The notes: generated by a model from the letters alone, not told the origin. Numbered from the stretch's first letter, positions 22,045-32,010 are shown. The stretch: 42,121 nucleotides of DNA from Spirochaetota bacterium (GCA_025457915.1 JALOTL010000026.1:1-42121); one strand, 5' to 3'. Numbers and translations are program-made.

Positions 22045-24126
22045 TTACTTCGCCGACTTGGCCTTTTTCTTTTCCTGTACCTCTTTCAGCACCTTCTCCT
22101 GAACTTCCTTGTTCACCGGGACGTACTTGAAGAACTCCATCGAATAGTTGGCCCTTCCGCTTGAAAGGTTCCTGAGCTGCGTGGCATAACCGAACATCTC
22201 CATAAGCGGCACGAACCCGTTGAGCTTCTGCGCGCCCTTCCTGTACCTTCTCATGGATTCTATCCTGCCCCTTCTCTTGTTCAGGTCCCCGACTATGTCC
22301 CCGATGTAATCGTCCGGAGTATTTACCTCTATCTTCATCATCGGCTCGAGAAGCAGCGGGTTGGCCTTGAGGAAGCCGTTTTTAAAGCACACGGATCCGC
22401 AGGTCCTGAACGCCATGTCCGACGAGTCCACCGGGTGGAAAGTGCCGTCCAGCAGGGTCACCTTTACGTCGACGACCGGGAATCCCGCGAGGACCCCGTC
22501 CGCCAGGGTCGCCTCTATTCCCTTCTTTACGGACGGGATATATTCCATCGGAATGGCTCCGCCCTTGATGTGGTCCACGAACTCGAAGCCCTTGCTGTCG
22601 TTCGGCTCTATCCTCATGACGGTATGCGCGTACTGGCCGCGGCCCCCGGTCTGCTTCACGTGCTTGTAATTGGACTCGACCTCCATCGTTATGGTCTCCC
22701 TGAAAGCGACGGACGGCTCGCCGATAAGGGCCTCAACGTCGAACTCGTGCTTCAGCCTGTCTATTATTATCTCGAGATGAAGCTCGCCCATTCCGGCTAT
22801 TATGGTCTCGTTGGTCTCTTCGTCTACCCTTACGTTGAACGAAGGGTCCTCCATCGACAGCTTTCTCAGCCCGTTGGAGAGCTTCTCCTCGTCCCTCTTG
22901 GAAGAAGGAGAGATCTTCAGCTCGATGACGGAAGGCGGTATGAATATTGATTCAAGGAAAAGCGGGTGGTCCTGGTCGCACAGGGTGTCACCGGTCTTGG
23001 TGAATTTCATCCCGATCAGTGCGATGATGTCGCCGGGGCCGGCCTGGCTGACCTCTTCCCTCTCCTTCGCGTGGATCCTCAGTATCCTTCCTATCCTTTC
23101 CGGCTTTCCCTTCGTGGAATTGAGCACCTGCATGCCGCTTTTTAGCTCTCCGGAATAAATCCTTATGAAGGTCTGCTGGCCCACGTACGGATCGTGGATG
23201 ATCTTGAACGCGAGGGCCGCGAACGGGTCCCTGGTAGAAGGGTGCCTCGTATGCGATTTTTCAGGATCGTCAATATCGCAGCCCACGACCGAACCCTTGT
23301 CGATCGGCGAAGGAAGGTAGTCGATGACCGCGTCGAGGAGAAGGTGCACGCCCTTGTTCTTGTAGGCCGAGCCGCAGAATACAGGCGTGAAGAGCAGCTT
23401 GATAGCGGCATCCCTGGCCGCGCTCTTTATGAGCTCGACCGGCACCTCTTTTTCAGCAAGGTAGAGGTCCATTATCTCCTCGTTATAGTCTGCAAGCTTC
23501 TCCAGCAGGTACTTCCTTGCCTCTTCGCTCTTCTTCACGTATTCGTCCGGTATGTCGGTCTCTTCTATTTCATAATCTTTGAAAATCTTCGCCTTCATGG
23601 TGATGATGTCGACCACGCCGATAAAGTTCTCCTCGGCGCCTATGGGCACGTGGAAAGGAACAGGGTTCGCGTCAAGGTGCTTGTCCATCTGGCTGACCGC
23701 CTCCGCGAAATCGGCGCCGATCCTGTCCATCTTATTGACGAAGGCCACCCTCGGGACCTTGTACCTGTCGGCCTGGTTCCAGACCGTTTCACTCTGTGGC
23801 TCGACCCCGGAAACGGCGCAGAAAAGCGCGACGAGGCCGTCGATGACCCTCAGGGACCTCTCCACCTCAACGGTGAAATCGACGTGCCCCGGGGTGTCTA
23901 TGATATTTATCTGGTGGTCCCTCCATGCGCAGCTTATGGCGGCGGAGGCTATGGTTATCCCCCTCTCCTGCTCCTGCTTCATGAAGTCCATTGTTGCCTG
24001 TCCGTCATGGACCTCGCCCATCTTCCTGGTCGTACCGGTGAAAAAAAGCAGCCTCTCGGTGAGGGTGGTCTTTCCGGCGTCTATATGGGCCGCGATGCCT
24101 ATGTTTCTCAAAGATTGAAGCGACAT
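22045..24126 (-). CDS. fusA: Translation elongation factor G
   Basis: A 693-residue EF-G with all five domains; it drives translocation and, with RRF, recycling. GTPase motifs: AHIDAGKT (13-20), [12 protein letters not shown] (switch I), DTPGHVDF and NKMD. Later hallmarks are [25 protein letters not shown] (domain IV) and [18 protein letters not shown] (domain V). The C-terminus is a Lys-rich tail (EKKKAKSAK). It stands alone, not in an rpsL-rpsG-fusA-tuf operon, so it may be a second EF-G paralogue. The [12 protein letters not shown] form of the P-loop helix differs from the GKTTTTERIL of many housekeeping EF-G proteins. Whether it is the main or a specialised EF-G cannot be told without the rest of the genome. 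Confidence 0.93.
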   Translation of the reverse strand: MSLQSLRNIGIAAHIDAGKTTLTERLLFFTGTTRKMGEVHDGQATMDFMKQEQERGITIASAAISCAWRDHQINIIDTPGHVDFTVEVERSLRVIDGLVALFCAVSGVEPQSETVWNQADRYKVPRVAFVNKMDRIGADFAEAVSQMDKHLDANPVPFHVPIGAEENFIGVVDIITMKAKIFKDYEIEETDIPDEYVKKSEEARKYLLEKLADYNEEIMDLYLAEKEVPVELIKSAARDAAIKLLFTPVFCGSAYKNKGVHLLLDAVIDYLPSPIDKGSVVGCDIDDPEKSHTRHPSTRDPFAALAFKIIHDPYVGQQTFIRIYSGELKSGMQVLNSTKGKPERIGRILRIHAKEREEVSQAGPGDIIALIGMKFTKTGDTLCDQDHPLFLESIFIPPSVIELKISPSSKRDEEKLSNGLRKLSMEDPSFNVRVDEETNETIIAGMGELHLEIIIDRLKHEFDVEALIGEPSVAFRETITMEVESNYKHVKQTGGRGQYAHTVMRIEPNDSKGFEFVDHIKGGAIPMEYIPSVKKGIEATLADGVLAGFPVVDVKVTLLDGTFHPVDSSDMAFRTCGSVCFKNGFLKANPLLLEPMMKIEVNTPDDYIGDIVGDLNKRRGRIESMRRYRKGAQKLNGFVPLMEMFGYATQLRNLSSGRANYSMEFFKYVPVNKEVQEKVLKEVQEKKKAKSAK

Positions 24127-24259
24127 TTTATTTCCTCTTGAATGGTGATTATTGCCGCATCCGGTCCACCCGCAGCGGCAATGGCGGCATATTTCTTTAA
24201 GGGTGACTATGTGTCAATATTTTTTTATTAAACGCAGAGAAAGGCGCAGTGGCGCGCGG

Positions 24260-24748
24260 TCATTTCTTTTCGTCTTCGTTCAGTATCCCGAGGGTATCGA
24301 GCTGCACCTCGGCATGGTGCGCGTAGCTCGAGTCCGGATGGTACTGTATTATTTCCTGGAAAATCTCGACCGCCCTGCCGTCGTATCCCATCTTCTTGTA
24401 GCAGATCCCTATCTTGAAATAGGCCTCGACCCCGGCCTCGGTGCTGGTGAACTCCTCGTAGAGCGCCCTGTAGTTTTTGATCGCCCTGAGGTAGTCGAGC
24501 CTTTCGAAGTACAGGTCCCCGATCAGCCTGAAAGCCTCGTCCCTGTGGATGCCGTTGTTGAAGATCTCCAGGTACTCGCTCAGTTCCTCCACGGCCTTGT
24601 CATGCATGCTTATCCTTATGAACCTTTTAGCGTTCTGGAACTTCAGGTCATCCGACACCCTTTCCAGGCTCTTCGTCCTGTCCTGGGACATCATAGCCGA
24701 GGGAAGCAGCAGGAGTGAAACCATCAGGAACACGAGTTTATTTTTCAT
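24260..24748 (-). CDS. Small secreted TPR protein
   Basis: A 162-residue protein with a signal peptide (1-21, hydrophobic LVFLMVSLLLLPSAM) followed by three TPR-like units: AKRFIRISMHDKAVEELSEY, AFRLIGDLYFERLDYLRAI and AYFKIGICYKKMGYDGRAV. The size and pattern resemble BamD/YfiO or CpoB fragments, but no lipobox cysteine is present. It lies between mntP and fusA in the same direction, with gaps of about 70 and 130 bp, so it may be transcribed with either. The role is unknown beyond a periplasmic scaffold. Confidence 0.68.
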   Translation of the reverse strand: MKNKLVFLMVSLLLLPSAMMSQDRTKSLERVSDDLKFQNAKRFIRISMHDKAVEELSEYLEIFNNGIHRDEAFRLIGDLYFERLDYLRAIKNYRALYEEFTSTEAGVEAYFKIGICYKKMGYDGRAVEIFQEIIQYHPDSSYAHHAEVQLDTLGILNEDEKK

Positions 24749-24817
24749 ATCTGGGCCGCCTGTAAAAAGTCTTTCAGGTATTATGTCGGATTGTATCCGG
24801 CAGATATTTAGCTTTTT

Positions 24818-25381
24818 TTACTGGAAAAAAATGTGTTCCGCAAGGATCTTCAACCCGATAGCTATCAGGATCACTCCGCCTGCCGCCTCCGACTTCTTTT
24901 CGAAGAAATCCCCGGTCCTGCATCCTATGAAGTACCCCGCGAAAGAGACCGCGAAGGTCACGGCCCCGATGACCAGGACCGGCAGCATGATAGTCTCGGC
25001 GAGGAACCCGTATCCAACGCCCACCGCCAGCGCGTCGATGCTGGTCGCCAGCGCCAGCAGAAAAAGCGTCCGGTAGCTCGTCGGGTCGATGGCCCTGGAC
25101 TCTCCCCGTTTAACCAGGGATTCGTAAATCATCTTTGATCCTATGGCCGTGAGGATCACGAAGGCGATCCAGTGATCCACCCCTGAGATCGCGTCCCTGA
25201 AGCCCACCGCGGCGAGCCATCCGATCACCGGCATCGCGGACTGGAACACGCCGAAAAATACGGCCATCCTGAACGCGTTCCCCGCCCTGTTGTCAGCCGT
25301 GCAGACGCCGCCCGAAACGGACACGGCGAAAGCGTCCATGGAGAGTCCCAGCGCGATCAGCAGCGTCGTGGCCGGGTCCAT
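24818..25381 (-). CDS. mntP: MntP-type manganese efflux pump
   Basis: A 187-residue inner-membrane protein with six predicted helices and the internal two-fold repeat of the MntP (YebN, DUF204) family. Each half has the Asp motif: LSMDAFAVSVSGG near residue 16 and SIDALAVGVGYGF near residue 115. The family exports Mn2+ and protects against manganese overload. MntP genes are often under the yybP-ykoY Mn2+ riboswitch, but the ten bases between this gene and its upstream neighbour leave no room for one, so it is probably expressed with the glycosyltransferase and membrane protein ahead of it. Confidence 0.9.
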   Translation of the reverse strand: MDPATTLLIALGLSMDAFAVSVSGGVCTADNRAGNAFRMAVFFGVFQSAMPVIGWLAAVGFRDAISGVDHWIAFVILTAIGSKMIYESLVKRGESRAIDPTSYRTLFLLALATSIDALAVGVGYGFLAETIMLPVLVIGAVTFAVSFAGYFIGCRTGDFFEKKSEAAGGVILIAIGLKILAEHIFFQ

Positions 25382-25391
25382 ACCCGCTCCC

Positions 25392-26135
25392 CTACCTTAC
25401 GACCGCGTCCGCGGCTTCCCTGAATGGGCTCAGCCTGGCGGCAATCGAAAAAAGGTACGGATAATCCGTCTTCAGGTGGCCCATGTATGCGATCCATTCA
25501 ACCAGCAGGAGGCCGTACGCTCGGGCGATGTCGTTCTTCAGGTGGTTCAGGTCGCTCTCCGGCAGGGAGCCGAATCCGCTCCGGTGGTGAAGCTCGTCCG
25601 ACACGTGGAAAACCGCCCAGAGAAGGTCGGTGAAATCGTCGTGTTCCAGCAGGTTGGGATTTTCCAGGAGCCTCAGCATATCGTCCCTCCGGTCCCTGAG
25701 GAACGCGGCAAGATCTTCAAGCGACCCGGGGTCCGGCTCCGGCGCCCCCCCGTGCGAGCGCGCAAACTCCTTCATCCTCGCGAAATCGTCCTTTTTCCAG
25801 CCCTCGATGTTTTTCATCCCGGACAAAAGAGACTGCCGCGCGGCGTCCATGCCGACGAACCTTCTTATGAGCTCGGTCCCCACCTCGTTGAAAAAAACGC
25901 CTATCAGCATGTTGAGCTTCTTGAGAAGGGACTCCTTTTCCTTTTTCCGGAGAAGCCTGTCGATGATGAGCATCACCAGCAGGACCTGTACCGGGACGAA
26001 GGCCAGGTCCTGGAGCATGTAGAACTCCGTGTCCTCGATCTTGTTGAAGACATGTATCTGGAAAAGATAAACCAGGCCCGATGACAGGACGAGCGATGCC
26101 GCGAGAATCACGTACCACCTGTGCTTTTTCATCAT
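25392..26135 (-). CDS. Membrane protein with two N-terminal helices, unknown function
   Basis: A 247-residue protein with two membrane helices (about 8-25 and 43-60) and a cytoplasmic, mainly helical domain rich in charged residues. KKEKESLLKKLNMLIGVFFNEVGTELI begins it. LLENPNLLEHDDFTDLLWAVFHVSDEL and ARAYGLLLVEWIAYMGHLKTDYPYLFSIA dominate the C-terminal half. The HVSDEL/LLVEW/YPYLFSIA pattern recalls a group of conserved membrane proteins I cannot name with certainty. Its start overlaps the end of the glycosyltransferase by four bases, so they are coupled. No catalytic motif is visible. Confidence 0.6.
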   Translation of the reverse strand: MMKKHRWYVILAASLVLSSGLVYLFQIHVFNKIEDTEFYMLQDLAFVPVQVLLVMLIIDRLLRKKEKESLLKKLNMLIGVFFNEVGTELIRRFVGMDAARQSLLSGMKNIEGWKKDDFARMKEFARSHGGAPEPDPGSLEDLAAFLRDRRDDMLRLLENPNLLEHDDFTDLLWAVFHVSDELHHRSGFGSLPESDLNHLKNDIARAYGLLLVEWIAYMGHLKTDYPYLFSIAARLSPFREAADAVVR

Positions 26136-27286
26136 CGCTTTTCCTCCGAACGGTCCCCGACGACGCCGTAATATATTTCCTCAAGCTTCCTGACGGAATT
26201 TTCCATGCGGAAATGCGAGGCCCTTTTCAGGTATTCAGCGCGCGCCTTTTTCAGCTCCGCGCGGTGCTCCACCCAGTAATCTATCTTCGCTGTAAGGTCC
26301 GCGGGATCGTTGCACCTGAAAAGGAAATTTTCCGTAAGCGCGAACCTCTTCGCGGCGCTCGTGCCTGAATTCGAAATGATGGGCGGGAGCCCGCAGCCCA
26401 TGGCCTCGAGCACGGACATGCTTTCCAGCTCCACCTCGGACGGATGCACGTAAAGGTCCGCCGTGTTAAGGAACCTGATAAGCTCCTTCTCCGTGATCCA
26501 TCCGAATACCGGAGGATTGGGAAGCCTGGAGCCCAGCTCCTCGAGCCTGTCTTTTATGGGGCCCTGTCCCGGGCACACCAGCTGAATGACGTCCCTGTAC
26601 TTCGACCTCGAAACGGCCTCGATGAGAACGTCGTGCCTCTTGTCTTTTGCCAGCCTGCCGACGGTAAGTATCATGAACTTGCCCCTGAACCTCGCATCCC
26701 TGGAGGCCTTTGCCGGTCTGAACTGGGGAAGTATCCCGTTGGACACAACTATCCCGGGGACACTGAGGCCGCGGCGCTTGAGCTCCTTCTCGGCAAAGGG
26801 GCTGGGACAGACGACGACGCTCGACCTGTTGTAAACCATTTTGATGAAAAACCGGTACATCCAGTTTATCACGGTCCTGGACCTGATCCCGATGTTGTAG
26901 CAGATATTTTCCGGCTGGACGTGGAACGAAGCCACCACCGGCACTCCCATTTCCCCGGCAATGGTAATCGACCTGATCGCGAGCAGGAACGGAAGCTGGA
27001 CATGGACCAGGTCCGCGCCCTCGAAGGCCTTTCGCAGGACCTTCGTGCTGGGCCAGGCGAATATGAACTTCATCCTTTCCATTACGCGCCTTACAAAAGG
27101 GAGATAAAAACTAGGAAGAACCGCCTTGCCCGGCATCTCCCTGCCGGTGCTCACCACCAGGACGCTGTGCCTCTTCCTCAATTGCTCCACGAATCTCTGC
27201 GTCGACAGTATCCCGCCGCCGTTCGGCTCGTCGAACACGTCGATCACCATCGCTATCCTTAGCCTTTTATCCTTTTTAGAAGACAT
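26132..27286 (-). CDS. GT4-family (GT-B fold) glycosyltransferase
   Basis: A 384-residue retaining glycosyltransferase of the GT-B fold. The N-terminal domain has the glycine-rich acceptor loop DVFDEPNGGGILSTQRF and an inner-membrane-facing basic region. The C-terminal domain has ILTVGRLAKDKRHDVLIEA, HPSEVELESMSVLEAMGCG and LPPIISNSG, the E-x7-E nucleotide-sugar signature of GT4. It most likely acts on an envelope glycolipid or polysaccharide. I start at ATG 27286, eight bases after AGGA, where similarity begins; the frame is open 330 bases further but would run into the divergent ABC-F gene. It overlaps the membrane-protein gene by four bases. Confidence 0.86.
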   Translation of the reverse strand: MSSKKDKRLRIAMVIDVFDEPNGGGILSTQRFVEQLRKRHSVLVVSTGREMPGKAVLPSFYLPFVRRVMERMKFIFAWPSTKVLRKAFEGADLVHVQLPFLLAIRSITIAGEMGVPVVASFHVQPENICYNIGIRSRTVINWMYRFFIKMVYNRSSVVVCPSPFAEKELKRRGLSVPGIVVSNGILPQFRPAKASRDARFRGKFMILTVGRLAKDKRHDVLIEAVSRSKYRDVIQLVCPGQGPIKDRLEELGSRLPNPPVFGWITEKELIRFLNTADLYVHPSEVELESMSVLEAMGCGLPPIISNSGTSAAKRFALTENFLFRCNDPADLTAKIDYWVEHRAELKKARAEYLKRASHFRMENSVRKLEEIYYGVVGDRSEEKR

Positions 27287-27440
27287 TGCCTCATTCCTGA
27301 AGTTTTTTATGCTCCACATCTGTAATTTTCCGGCGGTCCAGTCAAGCAGGAAAAAACAAAATCCCTCCCTCCCGGTCCGGCCGGACAAATATTTCATTGA
27401 AAAAAGACGGCCGTTCGCGGATACTGGCCGCGGTGGAAAA

Positions 27441-29276
27441 ATGCTTAAAATAATAAACCTCTGCAAGTCTTTCGGAAAACAGAAACTGTTCGACGGCGTG
27501 ACCTTCAACGTGAACACCAGGGAAAGGATCGGGCTGGTCGGAAGAAACGGGCACGGCAAGACCACCCTCCTGAAGGTCATAATGAACGAGGAGCAGCCCG
27601 ACTCCGGAGAGGTCATGATCCCGAAAAACTACACCGTCGGATACATGACCCAGGCCCTCGACTTCACCGGGGAAACCCTCATCGACGAGGCGTGCCGCGG
27701 CCTCCAGGACCACATGGCCGGGGACAGGTGGAGGGCCGAAAAAATCCTTTTCGGACTTGGATTCACAGCGGAGGACATGAACAGAAAGCCGGCTGAATTC
27801 TCCGGGGGTTTCCAGGTGAGGATCAGCCTCGCGAAGGTGCTGATCGCCGAGCCGAACATGCTCCTCCTGGACGAACCCACCAATTACCTGGACATCCTGT
27901 CCATCAGGTGGCTGACCGGGTTCCTGCGGGGCTGGCCGGGAGAGATCATACTGGTCACGCACGACCGCTCATTCATGGACAGCGTCATCACCCACACGGT
28001 GGGCATACACAGGAAAAGGGCCAGAAAAATAGCCGGGGGCACCGACAAATACTACGAGCAGATCCTCCGGGACGAGGAGGTCTATGAAAAAACCAGGCTC
28101 AACGATGAAAAAAAGAGAGGCGAGGCCGAGCAGTTCATAAGGCGGTTCAGGGCCAAGGCCAGGCTCGCGGGACTCGTACAGTCCAGGATCAAGGCCCTCC
28201 AGAAGCAGGACAGGCTCGACAGGCTGGAAAAAATAAAAATGCTCGACTTCTCGTTCGGCTACAGGGACTTCCCGGGCAAGGTGCTGCTGACAGCGGACTC
28301 CCTTGCCTTCTCCTACGTAGAGGGAAAGCCCGTCGTGTCGGATTTCAGCATATCGATAAGAAAAAGCGACAGGATAGCGGTCATAGGAAAAAACGGCAGG
28401 GGCAAGACCACCCTCCTCCGCCTGCTCTCGGGCGAGCTCGTGCCGGGCGGCGGCACGATGTCATCGCACCCCGAGACCTCGGTCGGGTACTACGTCCAGA
28501 CGAACACACTCAAGCTCAACGAATCACTGACCGTCGAAGAGGAGATAGCCGCCACGGGATGCGAAAGGCAGACGGCCAGGGACATCAGCGGGGCCATGCT
28601 CTTCAGCGACGACGACGCCCTCAAGAGGATATCAGTGCTGTCGGGGGGCGAAAAGAGCCGGGTACTGCTAGGGAAAATAATAGCCTCGCCGGCCAACCTC
28701 CTCATGCTCGACGAGCCGACCAACCACCTCGACATGGAGTCGAACGACGCGCTCCTGGCGGCCATCGACGAATTCCAGGGAGCCGTGGTGATAGTCACGC
28801 ACAACGAGATGTTCCTGCGGACGCTGGCAAACAGGTTCGTCGTCTTTCAGGGCGCCGGCATCAGGATCCACGAGGGAAGCTACGACCACTTCATAGAAAA
28901 GATCGGATGGGAGGAGGAAAGGCAGAAATCCGCGGACAGGACCGCGGAACCGGACAGGCCCAACAGGAAGGACGTCCGCAAGCTCCGGGCCGACATCCTG
29001 GCGAGAAGGTCCAGGTCCATGAAGCCGCTGGAATCCGAGATGTCCTCGGTGGAGAAAAGGATACAGGACCTGGAAAACGGGCTGGACGCCTTGAACGGCG
29101 AAATGATAAGGGCGTCGGAAACGGGCGACGGAAAGGAGATTTCCCGCCTCTCGAAGGGAATCCACGACACCAGGGCGGAGATCGACTCCCTTTTTGAGCG
29201 GCTGGACTGCCTGATCAACGAACACGAAACGCTTACCGCCGGTTTCGAATCCGAGCTCTCCCTTATCCCCGAATGA
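27441..29276 (+). CDS. ABC-F family ATPase (Uup/YdiF-like), ribosome-associated
   Basis: A 611-residue soluble protein with two ABC ATPase domains and no membrane part. Domain 1: Walker A GRNGHGKTT (34-42), signature FSGGFQVRISLAK, Walker B LLLDEPTNYLD. The linker (about 245-300, AEQFIRRFRAKARLAGLVQS) matches the ABC-F P-site tRNA-interaction motif. Domain 2: GKNGRGKTT, LSGGEKSRVLL and LMLDEPTNHLD. A C-terminal coiled coil (about 525-600) is typical of Uup-type members. ABC-F proteins act on stalled or initiating ribosomes, and some give antibiotic resistance. The ATG at 27441 has GGTGG seven bases upstream; the frame is open further left only in the shadow of the divergent glycosyltransferase. 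It converges on the next gene with a four-base gap. Confidence 0.9.
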   Translation: MLKIINLCKSFGKQKLFDGVTFNVNTRERIGLVGRNGHGKTTLLKVIMNEEQPDSGEVMIPKNYTVGYMTQALDFTGETLIDEACRGLQDHMAGDRWRAEKILFGLGFTAEDMNRKPAEFSGGFQVRISLAKVLIAEPNMLLLDEPTNYLDILSIRWLTGFLRGWPGEIILVTHDRSFMDSVITHTVGIHRKRARKIAGGTDKYYEQILRDEEVYEKTRLNDEKKRGEAEQFIRRFRAKARLAGLVQSRIKALQKQDRLDRLEKIKMLDFSFGYRDFPGKVLLTADSLAFSYVEGKPVVSDFSISIRKSDRIAVIGKNGRGKTTLLRLLSGELVPGGGTMSSHPETSVGYYVQTNTLKLNESLTVEEEIAATGCERQTARDISGAMLFSDDDALKRISVLSGGEKSRVLLGKIIASPANLLMLDEPTNHLDMESNDALLAAIDEFQGAVVIVTHNEMFLRTLANRFVVFQGAGIRIHEGSYDHFIEKIGWEEERQKSADRTAEPDRPNRKDVRKLRADILARRSRSMKPLESEMSSVEKRIQDLENGLDALNGEMIRASETGDGKEISRLSKGIHDTRAEIDSLFERLDCLINEHETLTAGFESELSLIPE

Positions 29277-29280
29277 CGCG

Positions 29281-31380
29281 TCAGCCGATCCTCATCCTTG
29301 CGTCCAGTGCGACAACGCCTGATCCGTCCTCAAGGATCCTCACAGGATTAATATCCAGTTCCTTTATCTGCGGGAAATCCGACATCAGGTGCGTGACCCT
29401 CTCGATCATGCCCGCGTAGCCGGCGATGTCCCCGGCCCCCCTGCCACGCGCTCCCCTGAGGATCGCGTATGATTTCAGGTGCATGAGCTTTTCCGATATC
29501 TCCTCTAAAAACGAGGGGCAGAACAAGCTCTTCACGTCCTTGAAAACCTCTATGTATATGCCGCCGAACCCGAAAAAAACCACCGGCCCGAAGGACACGT
29601 CGCGATTTCCCCCGATGAACATGTCGTATCCCCCGGCTGCCATCTTCATGACCCTGACGCCGTCGAACCTGGCGTCCTTTTTATAAGCCGCCAAACTTGA
29701 GCGGATCCTTTCAAAGGCGGCCTCCGCGCCGGACCTGTCCGCTATCCCCACCACGACCCCGCCCGCCTCCGACTTGTGAACGGCGTCCGGGGAGGAAACC
29801 TTCATGACAACGGGATACCCTATTTTTTCCGCCAGCGCGGACGCCTCCTTCGCGCTCGCAGCAAGGCCGGACTCTGCGGGCCTTATCCCGTACATCGCCA
29901 GCAGTTCCAGCGCCTCCTCTCCGACGATCCCGTTCCTTTCAGAAATCCATTTTTTCGCGGCCTTATCGTCGATCCCGTCCGGCCTGGCGCAAACGACCTC
30001 CGGCCGCGACTTTTTCTGATAATAATCGTACTGTTTTTTGAGCGCCCTTATCATCTCGCCCGGGCTGTCGAATATCGGCATGCCAATGCTCTGCTTGATG
30101 CGGGATATGGTCCTGGCGAGCCCGAAAAGACAGGCTGCTATGGGCTTGCCTGACGAGAGGATGGCGCCAATCGCGTCCTTGGACAGGTCGGTGTGGAACA
30201 TCCTGTAAAAGACGTCCTCGCCCCTGGGCATATGCGGCCACTGGCTGACGTAGATGGCGCCGTCGATGTTTTCGTTATGCATCACCGTGTAGAGTATGTG
30301 GGCGGTCATCACCGGGTCGTAGATGTCCCCCATGTCGAGCGGGTTTGAAAAATTGATGACGCCGGCGTTCGAAAACTTTTTAAGATCATCGTAAAACTGC
30401 CTGCCGGGATCGGCGAAATCGAACCCAATGGCCTCGCACTGGTCGGCCATCATGACCGTGAACCCGCCGGCCGGGCTCATCACCATCAGCCTCTTTCCCC
30501 TTAGCGGCGGCAGTTTGAAGGCCTTGGCCACGGAAATGATCTCCCTGAACTCGTCAATCCTGATTATCCCCGCCCTTTCGAAGGCGGCGTTTATGATGTC
30601 GTCGTTGTTCTTGAGGGCCGCGGTGTGGCTCATCGCGGCCTTTCCGCCCGCGTCTGTCACGTTCGACTTCAGTATTACCACCGGCTTGTTTATGCCGGAG
30701 CAGATCCTGACCAGGTCCTCGCCCCTGGGTATGCTCTCAAGGTACATGAAGATAATCTCGGTGTCCGGGTCCCGGCCGAAATACTCGAGGAAATCCACCT
30801 CGTCGAGCATCAGCTTGTTCCCGATGCTTGCGAACTTGGCCATGCCGATGTTCTCGTCCGTCAGGAAATTCCACAGCATCAGGCCCACGCCGCCGCTCTG
30901 CGATATTATCGAAAGACCGCCCTTCGGCGGGCTGTATGAAGGAACGAAGGGAAGGCAGAGGCCGTTGGAGGTATTTGCGATGGTGACGCCGTTCGGGCCC
31001 ACGAAAAGCATGCCGTGCCCTTTCGCCTTCTCCAGGGCCATGACAGCCAGCTTCGCCCCCTCCTCTCCGAGCTCGTTGAACCCGCCGGACGGAATGGCCA
31101 TTCTTTTGATGCCGAACCTGCCGCATTCGTCTATGGAATCCGGTATGAACCTGGCTGGAATGAGCGCAAAGGCAAGGTCAGGGACTATCGGAAGCTCGAA
31201 GATGCTCCTGTACATCCTGATGCCGTTGACATGGACCTCATTGCCGGAGGGGTTCACGCCGAATATCCTCCCCATATAGCCCCACCTGATGAGGTTCTCG
31301 AGGACCAGCCTCGGAATGTTGCTCGGCTTCGAAGAAAGACCGATGATCACTATGGATTCGGGATAAAACAGTTTTTCCAT
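29281..31380 (-). CDS. Acyl/acetyl-CoA synthetase (ADP-forming), alpha-beta fusion
   Basis: A 699-residue NDP-forming acyl-CoA synthetase. The order is a CoA-binding Rossmann domain (FYPESIVIIGLSSKPSNIPR at the start, IFGVNPSG), a succinyl-CoA-ligase-like domain (SIISQSGGVGLML, the phospho-acceptor His252 in AAMSHTAAL), then an ATP-grasp beta domain from about residue 480 (GYPVVMKVSSPDAVHKSEAG, FGFGGIYIEVFKDV, KELDINPVRI). Such enzymes make ATP from acetyl-CoA or other acyl-CoA in fermenters and archaea, or run in reverse. Substrate choice cannot be read here. A related class is the PatZ/Pka protein acetyltransferases, which share both parts but add a GNAT domain absent here. A structured 444-bp region lies upstream. 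Confidence 0.88.
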   Translation of the reverse strand: MEKLFYPESIVIIGLSSKPSNIPRLVLENLIRWGYMGRIFGVNPSGNEVHVNGIRMYRSIFELPIVPDLAFALIPARFIPDSIDECGRFGIKRMAIPSGGFNELGEEGAKLAVMALEKAKGHGMLFVGPNGVTIANTSNGLCLPFVPSYSPPKGGLSIISQSGGVGLMLWNFLTDENIGMAKFASIGNKLMLDEVDFLEYFGRDPDTEIIFMYLESIPRGEDLVRICSGINKPVVILKSNVTDAGGKAAMSHTAALKNNDDIINAAFERAGIIRIDEFREIISVAKAFKLPPLRGKRLMVMSPAGGFTVMMADQCEAIGFDFADPGRQFYDDLKKFSNAGVINFSNPLDMGDIYDPVMTAHILYTVMHNENIDGAIYVSQWPHMPRGEDVFYRMFHTDLSKDAIGAILSSGKPIAACLFGLARTISRIKQSIGMPIFDSPGEMIRALKKQYDYYQKKSRPEVVCARPDGIDDKAAKKWISERNGIVGEEALELLAMYGIRPAESGLAASAKEASALAEKIGYPVVMKVSSPDAVHKSEAGGVVVGIADRSGAEAAFERIRSSLAAYKKDARFDGVRVMKMAAGGYDMFIGGNRDVSFGPVVFFGFGGIYIEVFKDVKSLFCPSFLEEISEKLMHLKSYAILRGARGRGAGDIAGYAGMIERVTHLMSDFPQIKELDINPVRILEDGSGVVALDARMRIG

Positions 31381-31543
31381 GTCGACACCTCCGTGACATC
31401 ATGTTATCCGCTTCCGCGGGCATATCTTTGAACCGGGGCCATAAATCATAACCCCGCGGGTTTTTCAGCAGTCCGACCGCAACAGGGCTGTTTTAAAACG
31501 GAAATCTTATCTTAACCGAATGATAAAAAATAGCAATAAAAAT

Positions 31544-31607
31544 TCAGGGGCCGTCGGCACGTGACGGTATTTAAGTGCAACACCCCTGACCGGCACAAAA
31601 AGCCGGT
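31544..31607. other. Candidate structured RNA or palindromic element
   Basis: Three stems fit together. TCAGGGG (31544-31550) pairs with CCCCTGA (31583-31589) and encloses CCGTC (31551-31555) with GACGG (31563-31567). A hairpin, ACCGGC-ACAAAAA-GCCGGT (31589-31607), stands beside it. The strand is undecided: on minus it would lie in the leader of the acyl-CoA synthetase, on plus ahead of the small lipoprotein promoter. I recognise no riboswitch class. Apart from this and the lipoprotein promoter, the stretch 31381-31824 shows no gene. Confidence 0.35.
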
Positions 31608-31766
31608 ATCCCGGGGCTTCAAATACCTCATCCCGCCCTTTTAACAAAATTCGGATCCGGAAAGAAACATCCTTTCTTTAATACTAATAACTTTTTTTTA
31701 GAATAATGAGTTATCGACAATAACGCAGAATATGCCCATATTTTTGTATTTATATAAATTTTTTTA

Positions 31767-31795
31767 TTGACTAAGAAATATAGGACAAATTATAT
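31767..31795 (+). promoter_or_regulatory. Promoter of the small lipoprotein gene
   Basis: TTGACT (31767-31772) and TTATAT (31790-31795) are 17 bases apart in very A/T-rich DNA. The transcript would start near 31802, close ahead of the AGGAG ribosome site and the ATG at 31825. Confidence 0.6.
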
Positions 31796-31824
31796 GTAAC
31801 AAATTATTTTCAGGAGAAGATATA

Positions 31825-31992
31825 ATGAAAAAGTTTGCTACAGTGATTATTATCGCTCTTGTCGCCTTTACATTCGGCTTCGTATCTTGCTCAAGCGAAC
31901 AGCCTAAAGAAGAAAAGAAAGCTGATGCAAAAGACGCAAAAAAAGCTGACGCAAAGAAACCAGCTCCCGCGCCGGCAAAAAAGACCAAGTAA
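31825..31992 (+). CDS. Small alanine/lysine-rich lipoprotein, 55 residues
   Basis: A short protein with a signal sequence (MKKFATVIIIALVAFTFGF) and a lipobox-like V-S-C at residues 20-22, so Cys22 is probably lipid-modified. The mature part is only 34 residues, almost wholly Lys, Ala, Asp, Glu and Pro (KKADAKDAKKADAKKPAPAP). The lysine-rich end could contact peptidoglycan or anionic surfaces, a role like that of Braun lipoprotein, though no Lpp-type heptads are seen. A near-consensus promoter, good AGGAG site and strong terminator frame it closely, the pattern of an abundant monocistronic message. It is easily missed because of its size. Function is unknown. Confidence 0.75.
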   Translation: MKKFATVIIIALVAFTFGFVSCSSEQPKEEKKADAKDAKKADAKKPAPAPAKKTK

Positions 31993-32010
31993 TTTAACTA
32001 CTTATTCTTT

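Noticed and set aside
22045-24126. Tetracycline-resistance ribosomal protection protein instead of EF-G
   Set aside because: The protein has the full EF-G domain set with the EF-G domain IV and V hallmarks; TetM-type specific loops were not seen.
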